This document shows positions 1 to 11,005 of a stretch of DNA of 64,000 nt, piece after piece. This DNA is from Anomaloglossus baeobatrachus (taxonomy: Eukaryota; Chordata; Amphibia; Anura; Aromobatidae): contig NC_134353.1 in NCBI RefSeq assembly GCF_048569485.1, positions 702,572,958 to 702,636,957 on the forward strand. Direction: 5' to 3'. The translations under genes and the position numbers were made by a program. Under the pieces are notes generated by a model. It saw only the letters and a program-made list of their open reading frames with translations. It had not been told where the DNA came from and made no database searches. The first letter of the stretch is position 1; each line of letters begins with the position of its first letter.

Positions 1-103
1 GGGGGGTGGCTAGGATTTTGTGGCAGATTGAACCCTTGTGTGGGAAGATGTTATGTAGGGTGTTATGTACCTCTGTGACCACCTGGCGGCGCCAGGGCGT
101 CAC
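1..103. mobile_element. End of an LTR-like interspersed repeat, cut by the window edge
   Basis: The block contains the phrase GTGGCTAGGATTT, which recurs near 7409 inside the repeat at 6421-7537, and ends in a palindromic CTGGCGGCGCCAG core followed by GTCACA. The 6421-7537 copy ends in a similar palindrome. I infer the terminal part of another copy of the same LTR-like family. Family and orientation are uncertain. Confidence 0.4.
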
Positions 104-139
104 ATATACAATGGCTCCAGTCCCTCCTTTGGTGTTTTA

Positions 140-407
140 CTATAGCCCCCAGCCTCCGCTGTGATGTAAATAAAGTAGCCCCAGGCTCCCCTGTGGTGTA
201 TATATACTGTAGCCCCCAGCCTCCCCTGTGATGTATATACCGTAGCCCGCAGCCTACCCTGTGATGTATATACCATAGCCTCCAGCCTATCATGTGATGT
301 AATACCGTAGCCCCTAGCCTCTAATGGGTGTATATACTGTAACCCCTGCCTCCCTTGTGATGTATATTCTGTAGCCCCCAACCCTGTGATATATATACCG
401 CAGACAC
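140..407. repeat. Minisatellite, about 33-bp unit, roughly 8 degenerate copies
   Basis: The unit reads roughly GTAGCCCCCAGCCTCCCCTG followed by TGATGTATATACC and repeats about every 33 bp with many substitutions. The open frames across it are periodic artefacts of the repeat and not genes. Confidence 0.85.
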
Positions 408-555
408 ACTGTGCTCACCATGTCTGTTAAAGTGACAGCCATCACGTAGTGCACCCTGCACCGCCACATGCCCAGGAGGAGCTGGACGGAGGCAAGCGGA
501 TGAGGTGAGTGAGATTTGCTGCCCGTTTCCCCATTTTAAAAATATCACTAATGTG
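408..555 (+). repeat. 148-bp direct repeat, left copy, flanking the PLE
   Basis: This block is identical by eye over its full 148 bp to 4542-4689. The two copies abut the PLE insertion 556-4541 exactly. It is either an exceptionally long target-site duplication or part of a PLE terminal repeat (pLTR) left by a tandem arrangement. The other PLE-like insertions here have 13-14 bp duplications. Confidence 0.9.
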
Positions 556-556
556 A

Positions 557-886
557 TGGCAGACCAAAAAGGTGGAACATGGTACTCATAGGTCCAGGAG
601 TTCTTCCATTCAATCATTACCTTCCAGTGTGGCAAGTAGCAGTACTTCGGTTGAACAAATACATACATTCAACACACGTTCTAAAAATAAGCAAAAACCT
701 GGAAACCGCACTTATGATATTTTCCACACCGATAATGCTGGAGATCAACAACTTAAGGTAATCAACCTGTCTGAACATGAGCTGCTGGAGTCACATGTTT
801 CTCTTTTAAGTAAAGGTTTGTCATTCTCTCCTTCATGCCCGGCAGACTCGTTTACGTCCATAAAAGATTTACATCTTTTTTCTTGA
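557..886 (+). pseudogene. N-terminal part of the PLE 1 polyprotein, closed by one in-frame stop
   Basis: Open reading runs from just after a stop at 554-556 to a TGA at 884-886, in the same frame as the large RT frame downstream. The peptide contains SLLSKGLSFSP, a motif I associate with PLE N-termini, followed by KDLHLF. There is no in-frame ATG near 572; the first plausible initiator there is GTG. An ATG at 556-558 directly after the 148-bp repeat lies in another frame and soon stops. Initiation is therefore unclear. Confidence 0.6.
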
Positions 887-3112
887 AAGCTGTTTTTCAA
901 GAGGTTATATGGCAAGTCTGAACAAACGGAAGGTTTTCTTTCTACACAAGAGAAGGAAGCACTGGCTGTACTTCATTCATTAGAGGAGGAAAGTGAACCA
1001 CAAGTGGTGAGTACCTTTCCTCACGCTCTTTTAAAAAAATCAACTAAATTTCCCTCCTTCAATTCATGTTCAGCTATTGAGATTTTTACAAAGATGGTGT
1101 CTCAGGAATTTCGTGAGAAGTTTTCTACAAAATCAGGCCCTTCCAATCTTACTAGACGGGAAAGAAATGCTTTGGAGGAGTTACAAACATGGGAGGATGT
1201 GTTGTTCAAACCTGCTGATAAAGGCGGCAACATGGTGATATGGCCTATCACCATGTATGAACGACAAGCATACAAGTTGTTGAATGTACGCCAGTGTTAT
1301 AGAAAATTGATAACTAATCCTCTCCCTACTTTTCAGGATGAATTACTTTCTATCTTGATGTCGGCTTTTGAGAAAGGAATTATACCCAAAAAATTGGTTG
1401 AATATATTAAAAATCTTCACCCCCGGCTAGCAACGTTCTACCTGATCCCAAAAGTGCACAAGAATATGATTGATCCCCCTGGAAGGCCGATTGTGGCAGG
1501 TAATGGTGGGCTGAGTGAAATTATCTGCAATATCATCGACCATTATCTGCAGCCTTTGGTTGCGGAATTGCCTTCGTTTATCAAGGACACGACATCGGCC
1601 TTGCGTAGATTGGACAATATACAACTTGGTTCCAACATGGTTCTGGTCACGGCCGATGTCGAGTCTTTGTACACGTCGATTAGACATGCAGATGGCCTTC
1701 GGGCAGTTTCTTTTTTCCTGCATAATAGTAATATGGATAGCGATATGGTCGACTTGGTGTTGCTCCTCCTTGAATTTGTACTTACACACAATGTATTCAC
1801 ATTTGATCAAAAGATTTTCCTGCAAACCCAAGGCACAGCGATGGGGGCGGCATGCGCCCCTTCGTATGCAAATTTGTTTTTGGGTGCATGGGAGCGGGAT
1901 ATTTTTTTGGGGGAAGCCATTCCAGGTTGTAGTAGCATCCTTAATTGGATGCGCTACATAGATGATATCCTGTTTATCTGGGATGGCCCCCCCAATGATC
2001 TTAAAGATGTGATGCAGAAGTTGAACACTAATGACCAAAATATAAAACTTACATTTAGGCAGGGTAGAGAGTTGGATTTTTTAGACATTGCCATTAAGAC
2101 CCAGGATAATGGTTTTTTATCCACCTCTATTTTTAGAAAGAATACTGCCACAAACAGCCTTCTTCACGTATCCTCTTCACATCCGAAGTCTGTAATTTCG
2201 GGAATACCAATTGGACAATTTCTAAGAACTAAGAGGATTTGTTCTGATCAGAAAGCCTTTGAAAAGCAATCAGGCGAACTGGCACAAAGATTCCTGGAGA
2301 GGGGATATAGTAAGAAGATCATTAGGAGAGGCTTCCATCGGGCCACGCAGGCTTCGAGAAGCTCTTTGTTATTCCCGAATAACTACGAATCGGAAGATCA
2401 TTTTTCCAATAAAAAAGAACAAGCTGAACAGGTACGGTTTATAACTACATACCACAATCGGTGGGGAGAGATGAGGGATATGTTGTCCAAATATTGGGGG
2501 ATTCTCCGGTCTGATCCATTTTTGAGAAAAGTGTTGCCTCCGAAGCCGCTTATCACAGCAAGGAGGTCGAGGAGCTTGAAAGACACTTTGGTGCATAGCC
2601 ATTTTGATCCAGAACGGAGAGACAAAAGGATTCTACCCATGTCGGATCAGGGCTTTTTTCCCTGCGGTCTGTGTAAGGCCTGTGCCAATTTGGTGAAATC
2701 AAAACATTTTGAAAATTTTGACGGGTCACGAAAATTTACCATCAGAAAACAACTTACATGTTCTTCTAAAGGAGTCATCTATCTGGGAGAATGCCCCTGC
2801 AAAAAATTGTATGTGGGTCTCACAACTTGTGAGTTAAAAATTAGAGTGCGGGAACATTGTAGGGACATCATCAAGGCTAAGACAGTCGAGGATATTACAC
2901 AGCTGAAAACATTACCACGGCATTTTCGAGAGTTCCACAACTGTAATCCCCACTCCCTTAGGCTCAAGGCCATTGATCAAGTGACCTTGGGTATTAGGGG
3001 AGGAGATTTGGGTAAAGTCCTGGCTAGGACGGAGAGCCGTTGGATCTTTAGATTGGGTACCCTCAGTCCATATGGCCTCAATGAAACATTGGGGTTTGGG
3101 GCTTTTTTGTGA
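887..3112 (+). CDS. PLE reverse transcriptase with C-terminal GIY-YIG endonuclease
   Basis: The frame is open for about 741 codons and ends in TGA at 3110-3112. It copies element RNA at a nicked target. RT motifs in order: an LIPKVHK finger segment with GRPIVAGNG; motif A VTADVESLYTSI near 1650 (catalytic Asp); motif B TQGTAMGAACAPSYANLF; motif C YIDD near 1955; then LTFRQGRELDFLDI. A PLE linker (SSSHPKSVISGIPIGQFLR) follows, then a Cys cluster (PCGLCKAC), then a GIY-YIG-type nuclease with GVIYLGECPCKKLYVG near 2775 and a downstream Arg and EH. These are the family hallmarks in the usual order. The same frame continues upstream to 557 except for one stop at 884-886. It is a retroelement protein and not a host gene. 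Confidence 0.92.
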   Translation, partial: KLFFKRLYGKSEQTEGFLSTQEKEALAVLHSLEEESEPQVVSTFPHALLKKSTKFPSFNSCSAIEIFTKMVSQEFREKFSTKSGPSNLTRRERNALEELQTWEDVLFKPADKGGNMVIWPITMYERQAYKLLNVRQCYRKLITNPLPTFQDELLSILMSAFEKGIIPKKLVEYIKNLHPRLATFYLIPKVHKNMIDPPGRPIVAGNGGLSEIICNIIDHYLQPLVAELPSFIKDTTSALRRLDNIQLGSNMVLVTADVESLYTSIRHADGLRAVSFFLHNSNMDSDMVDLVLLLLEFVLTHNVFTFDQKIFLQTQGTAMGAACAPSYANLFLGAWERDIFLGEAIPGCSSILNWMRYIDDILFIWDGPPNDLKDVMQKLNTNDQNIKLTFRQGRELDFLDIAIKTQDNGFLSTSIFRKNTATNSLLHVSSSHPKSVISGIPIGQFLRTKRICSDQKAFEKQSGELAQRFLERGYSKKIIRRGFHRATQASRSSLLFPNNYESEDHFSNKKEQAEQVRFITTYHNRWGEMRDMLSKYWGILRSDPFLRKVLPPKPLITARRSRSLKDTLVHSHFDPERRDKRILPMSDQGFFPCGLCKACANLVKSKHFENFDGSRKFTIRKQLTCSSKGVIYLGECPCKKLYVGLTTCELKIRVREHCRDIIKAKTVEDITQLKTLPRHFREFHNCNPHSLRLKAIDQVTLGIRGGDLGKVLARTESRWIFRLGTLSPYGLNETLGFGAFL

Positions 3113-3884
3113 GCGTGTTTTAGTGCTTCTTTGTCAGCTCTTTTGGTTTTAATTTGTTTTTAATGGTTTTAAATTTGTGTTTTTTGGGTTGGGAGGTATT
3201 TTGGATTATTTTGAATTGTAATTAATTTATCTCATCTTTTTATCTTATAGATAAAAACCTTTTGTTTTCTGTCTATATTGGATTCTTCATTGTGCCTCAC
3301 ATGTCAGCATGAGATTACTCCAGTCGGAAATGAATATTTATTAAAAAACTGAATTTGCATTAATGTAATCATATGTGAATATGTATATAAAAGTATATTT
3401 ATATTATGCGGACAGCTACATGGATGTTTTTTCTCTCCACAGGGGCACTTTTTACATAATGAAGTAACAGTAGTCTTGATGTATAGGGTTTTCCTTTTTA
3501 TAATTTATTTCATTCCTTTTGAAGCAGTAGTATGTGGGGAACAGGAATTTCCATAGAGCATTGGAATGATACAAATTTGCATATGGGTCTGATGAGATTT
3601 AATATAGATTTCTATCTTTATATCACGCCATGTTGTGCCATAAAATCGGGACTATGCGCTTGCGCAGCTGTAAATTCTGCCGGAACTGATTGAAGGGCGC
3701 AAAATGTGGGACCAACCTGTGTTGCTACACATTTCCTGTGTTTGACACGCAGGTTGCGTTTCACGGTCGCCCGGCAGGAAGTCCGATTTGAAAGAAGGCA
3801 GAGTCCAGCTGACACAAGCGCTGTGAAGTCTCTGATTGGCTAAGCGTGTATATTTAATCCTTCCGTTTCCTCCTGCCCGGCACG

Positions 3885-3922
3885 CCCCCTGTAGAAGCCG
3901 GGTAGCGAAACGTACGTCGGGG
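3885..3922 (+). ncRNA. Hammerhead-like ribozyme motif in PLE 1 3' region
   Basis: CCCC (3885-3888) can pair with GGGG (3919-3922) as stem I. Between them lie CTGTAGA (3889-3895), a short stem II, GAAA (3907-3910) and a tiny stem III ending in the cleavage triplet GTC (3916-3918). The core differs from CUGANGA at one base. PLEs are known to carry minimal type I hammerheads with very short stem III. Probably inactive or weak in this copy. Confidence 0.65.
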
Positions 3923-4541
3923 AATAGGACGGCAGCAACCACACTCCTCCACCCAGGTAATTGCCGTGATCTTGTGCTCTTCTTACGGTGTTTTATAGCT
4001 TTTTTGCACCAACCGTATAGTTTTTCATAGCGGGCACATCTTCATTGATTTGTGGATCCCCTGCTTGCGGTACAAGCGGGGCCGGCATAAGTTTCATGAC
4101 CGGGTTGAGTCCGACATATAGTCATGGTATTGCCTTGTGGGAGGTAGCATGCAAATTCTACTACTGGTGGTAACAATTGTTTAAATTCGGATGTCCATAT
4201 GTTTGGATTTATATATACTATCGTTGGGATATGTGCAATATATATGCACTTGTACACTTTACGTGATGTGTTTATAGGACACAAGTTTTATATGTTGATA
4301 CAATCCAATGGTCCTCTATATATTTAGGCATTCGACACTTTACATGTTCATCCAGAGATATTTTTGTATGCTTATTACATGTTGCCAGTTCTATTATTGC
4401 ACATTTACTGCAGGTATCCATTTTAATGTGGGGTAAGGGTTGTTATGGGTTTTTTGATTAATAAACTTTTTGCGCAATTATTATAGACTCTTGTACTCCT
4501 TTTTGAAAAAAATATATTCCAATTTTTTCGCGATTTGATAT

Positions 4542-4689
4542 ACTGTGCTCACCATGTCTGTTAAAGTGACAGCCATCACGTAGTGCACCCTGCACCGCCA
4601 CATGCCCAGGAGGAGCTGGACGGAGGCAAGCGGATGAGGTGAGTGAGATTTGCTGCCCGTTTCCCCATTTTAAAAATATCACTAATGTG
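4542..4689 (+). repeat. 148-bp direct repeat, right copy
   Basis: Identical by eye to 408-555. It directly follows the last PLE base and is followed by TG-rich simple sequence. Confidence 0.9.
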
Positions 4690-4845
4690 TCTGTGTGTGC
4701 ATGTATGATGTGTATCTATGTATGTCGATGTATATGACTGTGTATATAGTTATTTATATTTCTATGTATTTTTTTAATTTGTCTTCAAATAAGTATATGT
4801 ACGTATGCCCGTACATGTACGTATCTGTGTATGTGTGTGCATGGG
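4690..4845. repeat. TG/TATG-rich simple sequence
   Basis: Degenerate alternating TGTG, TGTATG and TATA runs. The overlapping frame is low-complexity and not a gene. Confidence 0.6.
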
Positions 4846-4860
4846 GCCCACTGAGACTTT

Positions 4861-5273
4861 CAGAGCGTGTGCGTGAGATTAAAAAAAATCTCATCTTCTT
4901 TGCTGGGACATTAAAATGCTACTGTTTTTTTGTGGCAAAAAATATGATGTGTGAACATACCCTGAAAGCAATGCTTTTAACTGCGATTAGTTGTGTAATA
5001 AGACATCCTGAGCATTTCATGATTTATTTTTTTGTTATCAATCACTTTATGCTGCCCAAGCTATGAAAAGGATGAATGAGAGCCTGGTTGCTTTAATGAA
5101 GCCGGATATATTTTTCGCTTAAACTCTCTTGTGTTTCAGAGAACATATAGCTAAAAGATGCAGCCAAGGACCATAGTAGGAGACTAGACTAGTCTGACCT
5201 CACACTCAGGGAGCTTTCCCAGCTTTTCTGCAGGCAATTGAGAGGTCTCTGGGTTTTTTTTTACATGAGTTAG
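4861..5273. other. Unassigned AT-rich stretch
   Basis: No coding frame, known repeat end or structured element was recognised here. Confidence 0.4.
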
Positions 5274-5287
5274 AGATCTGTCAGTCA

Positions 5288-5477
5288 GTATCATAGGAAA
5301 TAAGGGGGCACCTTTCCCCTATTGGGATCACCACCAGCAACAATAGACCATGTCAAGAAAGAAAGAAAGAATTGCTGTATATAGGGATTTGTGCCAATAA
5401 AATACATTTTTGATGATTTGAACAAAATCTTATTGGTTGATCCCTATATACAGCAATTCTTTCTTTCTCTCTTGATA
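5288..5477. mobile_element. Small snapback insertion with 14-bp TSD
   Basis: The 14-bp sequence AGATCTGTCAGTCA occurs at 5274-5287 and again at 5478-5491. Between them lies a 190-bp insertion whose inner part folds back: arms 5353-5388 and 5439-5475 share AATTGCTGTATATAGGGAT and its complement, with a GAAA microsatellite at the arm bases. The TSD length matches the other PLE-like snapbacks in this window, so a PLE origin is inferred. No coding remains. Confidence 0.65.
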
Positions 5478-5807
5478 AGATCTGTCAGTCACCTGCAGCT
5501 GCACTGGAAAAGACTTATCTTCTAACTATATTTTGTCTGAAACAGAGGATTTCAAAGAATAATATACCTGATTGCAATAGTGCAACCAGGCTCTGATTTA
5601 TGCTGCTTGCAATTTGGGTAGTATGAATTGACTGACAGATTTTCTTGGATCCCAACCATATGGATCCATTGTACAGCCAAATGCAAAAGACCATATACTA
5701 AGGAGTGAGTAAAAAATGTAGAAGTGGTGCCCGTGTTGCTATTATACTTTTCCTCTGACTGATTCAGTTCTGATTTTGGCTACAAATACCGAGGTAAAAA
5801 AAACCTA

Positions 5808-6326
5808 CAAAGTTGTAGGGCATCATCAATTGAATATGAATTGACACTTTGCATACAGAAATGCTATGATTAGAACGTGTAAACTCACAAGGCTGCGGAC
5901 GTGAAGCGATACCTCATGGAGATATTCCTACAAGTCATTGGGTATGGTGCCTGCGTGGAGTGGCCTTCACGCTCACCTGACCTGACCCCATTGGACTTCT
6001 TTCTGTGAGGTCATATCAAACAGCAGGTGTATGCGACCCCTCCACCAACATTGCAGGACATTGCAGGACCTACGACGATGTATCATAGATGCTTGTGCAA
6101 ACGTGTCACCTACCATATTGCACAACATGCAGCAAGATACATTATGCTGTCCAGAGTCCAGATGTGCATTGCAGCTGACGGTGGCCACTTTGAGCATCAA
6201 AGTTAAATGAGCGCCATATGCGCGACCAGCATTCAATGTTTTGGGGGAGGTCATGGGTTTCATATCATAGCATTTCAGTATGCAAGGTGTCGATTCATTT
6301 TGAATTGATGATGCCCTACAACTTTG
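5808..6326 (+). mobile_element. Internally deleted mariner-like DNA transposon
   Basis: Terminal inverted repeats of about 65 bp begin CAAAGTTGTAGGGCATCATC at 5808 and end with the complement at 6326, flanked by TA (5806-5807 and 6327-6328). Only the 3' part of a transposase survives inside. Confidence 0.8.
5945..6207 (+). pseudogene. Mariner-like transposase, C-terminal remnant
   Basis: The reading contains EWPSRSPDLTPLDFFL, a stop, then GHIKQQVYATPPPTLQD, and ends GGHFEHQS. SPDLTPLD followed by FFLWG is the last catalytic block of mariner-type transposases and GGHFEH is a common C-terminus. The stop (TGA at 5947+ region, where Trp is expected in FFLWG) and a frame disturbance in the middle show it is dead. 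The first two catalytic residues are deleted. Confidence 0.65.
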
Positions 6327-6420
6327 TAATTCACTTTTTTTCTCTATCTTGTTCCATTTTCGAGATAAAAATGCTAAGTTCATTGTTTTCCACCAGGTGG
6401 CGTTATAGGTGGTTTCATTG

Positions 6421-7537
6421 TGTACCGCCTCTGCTGCAGTCGGACTGCTTGGATCCGGGGTTGCCGTGGCTCGAGGGTTTCCGGACCCGGGGGCTCGGGG
6501 TCACCCGAAAATGAAAGGGGGGCTATTTACAGGGGATTGATGTTCGTGACACCACCCGTGGTACACGATAAGGGGAGTACCGGGGGGAAATGGAGTGGGG
6601 CAGCCAGATGACGTTCCCTCCTCAGGTAGGGTAGGCCCCGGGACTCTGGATGGAGGAGTGTAGGGGAGCGTAGTGCAGGTTGGACGTAGGGTAAGGCAGC
6701 GTACTCACTCAGGCCATGTTGGTGTTGATGCGATCATAAAGAAGACTCTGACACAGTAGTAAACCAAGTCTCTGGGTACTGCTGCCACTTCAGGGGAGCT
6801 TGTCTGGGAGTCCGCTCCTGTTGGTATTGCTGATGGTCTGTAACCTGCCTCTATGCACTAGAAATTTAAATGTTCTGAGTGACCCCTCAGCCTGAAGCTT
6901 TCGGGGTCCCGCTCCTTACGGTTAGTTAGAGGAGCTGTGCTCTCGATGGCTGACACTTGGCATCTCAGTGGGCCGCATAAGCTGGAAAGCCCTATCCCCC
7001 TCGTTGTGTTGATGCCTTCGATCTCTGAGCTCTTGAGGAAAGTTCATAAAGAGACTATCCTCCACAGGTTAATTATCAGGTTGCGTGAAGCTACTCCCTG
7101 ATCTAGAGTCCAGTACCCCGCCGTGCTCGGTACCGGTTCGGTTACTAGATTTTCCAGTGCCGACCATTCTCCCAAACTAAGTCTGGCACCCCTCTCTAAT
7201 ACTCTGCGACCGGGTCTCCGACCCCTCCGGTCCCAGACCTAGCCAATGTCTCCCAGGGAGCTCCAACTCCCTCTAGCTCCTCACTTTCTGAGGGCTACCA
7301 CTGTTCTGACCCAGACCCTCCCACCAGTCTGCCTGACCCCTAGGCAGGTGGCCCTTTTCCAGCTAGACACCCACTGGTGTGCCTGACAGGGTGTGGTGTG
7401 AGGTGTGGCTAGGATTTGAATGTTGATGGAGCAATAACAAAGGTTAGGATCCCAGAACCATGGGGGGTTGAGCTCTGCACCAAAAAGGAAAGGAGTGCAG
7501 GACCCTGTGACACCCTGACTAGTTCAGGGGCTTCACA
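6421..7537. mobile_element. Solo LTR candidate (fossil)
   Basis: The 1,117-bp block begins TGTACCGCC, ends CTTCACA and is flanked by ATTG at 6417-6420 and 7538-7541. The last 30 bp are a palindrome-like CCTGACTAGTTCAGG. The same family seems to end at position 103. No coding capacity was seen. LTR identity is inferred from TG/CA ends and the short TSD only. Confidence 0.45.
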
Positions 7538-7541
7538 ATTG

Positions 7542-7996
7542 TGTAGCGCATGGCTACTTTACTATACCTAGACACCATTTCTATGCCTATCGCTGCCGCC
7601 ATTCTCAAGTTAATGGCGGTGGACAGGATACTGGTGGACACACTGCATATATGGCTCACAGTGTACAATTTCTTTGTGTAGGAGTCTTGTAATATTTTGC
7701 TCAATAATGGCTTGTTTAAAATTAATAGAGATAATTAATAAAAAATGCATTTCAGGGGTATTTCTAAACTCACAATAGATTACCATCTTTTTGGAACCCA
7801 CCCAAGAAAGTGCCGAGAAAAACGCACAGAATAATGAACATATGCATTTCTATGTTAAAATGACTTGTGCATATGTTCATGCTGTTAAGCAACTTTCAAC
7901 CATTTCAGGATTCCAGAGACAGAAAGCAGTTAAAACAAAGCGACCGGACCATTCTTCAGTTGTTTTTCAAAAGATGATTTATATTTTATAATTAGA
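7542..7996. other. Unassigned stretch
   Basis: No convincing coding frame or repeat termini. Short AT-rich frames on both strands have no recognisable motif. Confidence 0.4.
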
Positions 7997-8154
7997 GATG
8001 GGCGAATAGTAACTATTCGTATTCGTCACAGCAAGAAAAATACTCAGGTTCTCCTTTGACTTGCATTAGGTTCGTTATTCATGACGAATGCCAGAATAGT
8101 ACTTTGGGATTCATTACGAATAATCCGAACACGAATAATTACTATTCGCCCATC
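7997..8154. mobile_element. Short MITE with terminal inverted repeats
   Basis: Begins GATGGGCGAATAGTAACTAT and ends with the near-complement ATTACTATTCGCCCATC. The 158-bp unit is largely self-complementary (ATTCG/CGAAT words throughout) and has no coding capacity. Confidence 0.7.
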
Positions 8155-8871
8155 ACTATTTATGGTACAATTCAATGGTAAAGGTCAAAAGACGCCTACG
8201 AGTAATTTAGACCATTTTGACTGTTTTCTTTTTTGCTAGAACAAAAGATATCACAAAAATGCTAAAAAACCCCGCCGTGGTCACAATTCTCAAAAATGCT
8301 CAGGAAAAAAATGCAGAGGTTTCCCGAAAAACCTAAAAGATGACGTGTGCAAATACCCTGAGGTTTACTTCAAACGTTTTTGTGGTCATGTTGTTTGATT
8401 TGGGGGTTTTTTTTTCAGTCAAAGTGAATAGGTGTTTCTCTCTACTTTTTGTTTATGGGATTCACTTCAACTTTGGCTGAAAAAGCTGACACAAAAAATC
8501 ATGTGTGATTCCAGCTTTCAAAACCATGAAAACTTTTACTATGTTCAATAAACCTAATGATACCTCTCTAGATTTGTATATTCCTTAAAATGGTACCATG
8601 CTTTAATGTATGCAGCAAATTCCTGCATAAATGCTATTGTTCAAGAGACAGCACAAGCCTTCATAGTAATGTAGAACCTATTCTATATGACTTGTTTTCA
8701 ATATAAACAAGCATAGATTTGTGCATGGAATTTTTTATAGTTTGAAACATATAGGCTGTTTGTTTTTTTCCTAAAAACTTTTATGTTATTGAATATCTCC
8801 CTGTTATACTTAACAGCCACTTACTAAACCAATTTGTCAACTTTAGTTTCTATTGGGGAGAAGGAATAATG
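8155..8871. other. Unassigned AT-rich stretch
   Basis: No coding, inverted-repeat or tandem structure that I could support. Confidence 0.4.
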
Positions 8872-9192
8872 TACACTGTGTGCAGAATTATTAGGCAAGT
8901 TGTATTTTAGAGGATATGTTTTATTCTTGATCAACAACTATGTTCTCAATCAACCCAAAAGACTCATAAATATCGAAGCTAAATATTTTTGGAAGTTGGA
9001 GTGGTTTTTTTTTTAGATTTGGCTATCTTAGGAGGATATCTGTTTGTGCAGGTAACTATTACTGTGCAGAATTATTAGGCAACTTCATAAAAACAAAATA
9101 TATTCCCATGTCACTTGTTTATTTTCACCAGTTTATTTGCACAAAATTTAGAAATAAACATTTCTGACATGCAAAAACAAAACCCAAAATAA

Positions 9193-9488
9193 TTAGTGAC
9201 CAATATAGCCACCTTTCTTTATGATGACACTCAACAGCCTACCATCCATAGATTCTGTCAGTTGCTTGATCTGTTTACGATGAACATTGCATGCAGCAAC
9301 CACCACAGCCTCCCAGACACTGTTCCGAGAGGTGTACTGTTTTCCCTCCCTGTAGATCTCACATTTTATGAGGGACCACAGGTTCTCTATGGGGTTCAGA
9401 TCAGGTGAACAAGGGGGCCCTGTCATTATTTTATTATCTTTTAGACCTTTACTGGCCAGCCACACTGTGGAGTAGTTGGATGCATGTT
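9193..9488 (-). pseudogene. Tc1-like transposase, C-terminal half
   Basis: The minus-strand peptide includes GPPCSPDLNPIENLWSLIK, the last catalytic block (Glu of DD34E), and ends KKGGYIGH with a stop at 9193. It is the C-terminal part of the gene whose N-terminal half is at 14481-15147, separated by the nested insertion. Confidence 0.85.
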
Positions 9489-10075
9489 ATGGAGCATTAA
9501 TTTATGACATAAGACCAGGGTCGGACTGGGGTGTCTGGGGCCCACCAGGGGAAATAACTCTAGGGGCCCACCCTACAGCTACATGCAAATATCTATTAGC
9601 TGCTATGCCCGTTATAGTTTAGCGCTGACTGTAAAGCACAGGCGGCTCCTGCACATCTCCTGTGCACACAATAACTCTGCACAATTACAGTAGTTTGCAG
9701 TAATGGGATCTTTGGTGACAAGTTATCACCGATCCACAGGTTCAGTAGGTGATAACTTATTGACTGGTGGAACCAGACCAGTGCAAACCGCACCGATCGG
9801 AAGAATAAAGAACGTTTATCCCCGACAGGGCACTTATATGGCCATTACACAATGCAGCGGCGGCAAGTGGGATACGTGACCGCAGCTCCAGTCATCGAAA
9901 TGGAGCGGTCAGATAAAAACAAGCACAGTGCTCGCAGCCACTGAAGGAATGAATGGATCAGGGGTCGAGTCGGACATGAGCTCCAGTGTAATGGGGGATC
10001 GAAGTTGCACATTTTGCCGATCAGTTTTGGTCCCAGCAATCACACCCCACTGATGAATAAGTTATCACATGCTTA

Positions 10076-10274
10076 GGCCACGTTCACACTGTCAGTATTT
10101 GGTCGGTATCTTACATCAGTATTTGTAGCCAAAATCAGTAGTGGGTGAAAAATGCAGAAGTGGTGCCCGTCATTCTATTATACTTTTCCTCTCATTTTAC
10201 TGATTTTACAATTTCTGGTTTTGGCTTCAAATACTGAGGTAAAAAACTCACCAAATACTGTGTGCACGTGGCCT
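10076..10274. mobile_element. Small MITE-like repeat inside the hAT
   Basis: Begins AGGCCACGTTCACACTGTCA and ends GTGTGCACGTGGCCT. The interior phrase GCAGAAGTGGTGCCCGT recurs near 5714, showing a second, truncated copy just left of the mariner. Confidence 0.6.
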
Positions 10275-10375
10275 TAGTAAAGGAGATTACTTGTTTTCAC
10301 TGGCAAACCTGTAAGTGCATATTTGCTGCAGTGCAATAATCACAGGACAGCGAGGGGTTAAACATTCAAATATTT

Positions 10376-10800
10376 AAACTATTGGAAATAAAGAATTTTC
10401 CCCATATTGATAGAGAAAAACTGACCTCCAGACACAACACAATCCACTATACCAAAACCAATAATACCACATACAAGGGGGAAATACCGCCACACCGTGA
10501 CCAGACAACATATTACCACCACATAGTGACCAAATACAACCACATACAAGGGATAAATACCGCCACACCATGACCAGACAACATATTACCACCACATAGT
10601 GACCGAATACAATCACATACAAGAGAAAAATACCGCCACACCATAATTAGACCACATAGTAAACAAATATTACCACATACAAGTGAGAAATACCACAACA
10701 CTATGACCAGAATACCAAATAATACTACATAGAAGAGACAAATACCACCAAACCATGACAAGACCACATATTACTACTACATAGTAACGACTACTACAAG
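10376..10800. repeat. Minisatellite, about 70-80 bp unit, 4-5 copies
   Basis: Units built around AAATACCGCCACACCATGAC, ACATATTACCACCACATAGT and CACATACAAG repeat with indels. The frames across it on both strands are periodic artefacts. Confidence 0.75.
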
Positions 10801-10854
10801 AAATGATCATGAATAAAAACCACAATACTAATAACATTAATATTACCATCAGTT

Positions 10855-11005
10855 CCATTATACACAGGAGCTCTGTATATAGTGTCAGTGTACAGGTAAT
10901 ACAGTGATCACAGATGACTTTATAAACAGGAGATCTGTATATAGTAATACAGTGATCACTAGTGACATTATACACAGGAGCTCTGTATATTGTATACAGT
11001 GTGTG
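10855..11005. repeat. Tandem repeat, about 60-bp unit, three copies
   Basis: The phrase ACACAGGAGCTCTGTATATA followed by a GTAATACAGTGATCAC block repeats three times with small changes. Confidence 0.7.

Larger units (their letters stand above)
556..4541 (+). mobile_element. Penelope-like element (PLE 1), nearly complete
   Basis: The insertion is 3,986 bp, bounded by the 148-bp direct repeats. It carries a reverse transcriptase plus GIY-YIG endonuclease frame (557-3112) and a 1.4-kb 3' untranslated region with a hammerhead-like motif (3885-3922). PLEs are non-LTR retroelements whose RT is closest to telomerase. Unlike the other PLEs here it has no inverted arm at its 5' side. The coding frame has one stop near its start, so the copy looks fairly young. 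Confidence 0.88.

Noticed and set aside
408-555. Possible conserved host exon in the 148-bp repeat
   Set aside because: The minus-strand frame across it runs into minisatellite and PLE sequence and has no recognisable protein similarity. A repeat explanation is simpler.
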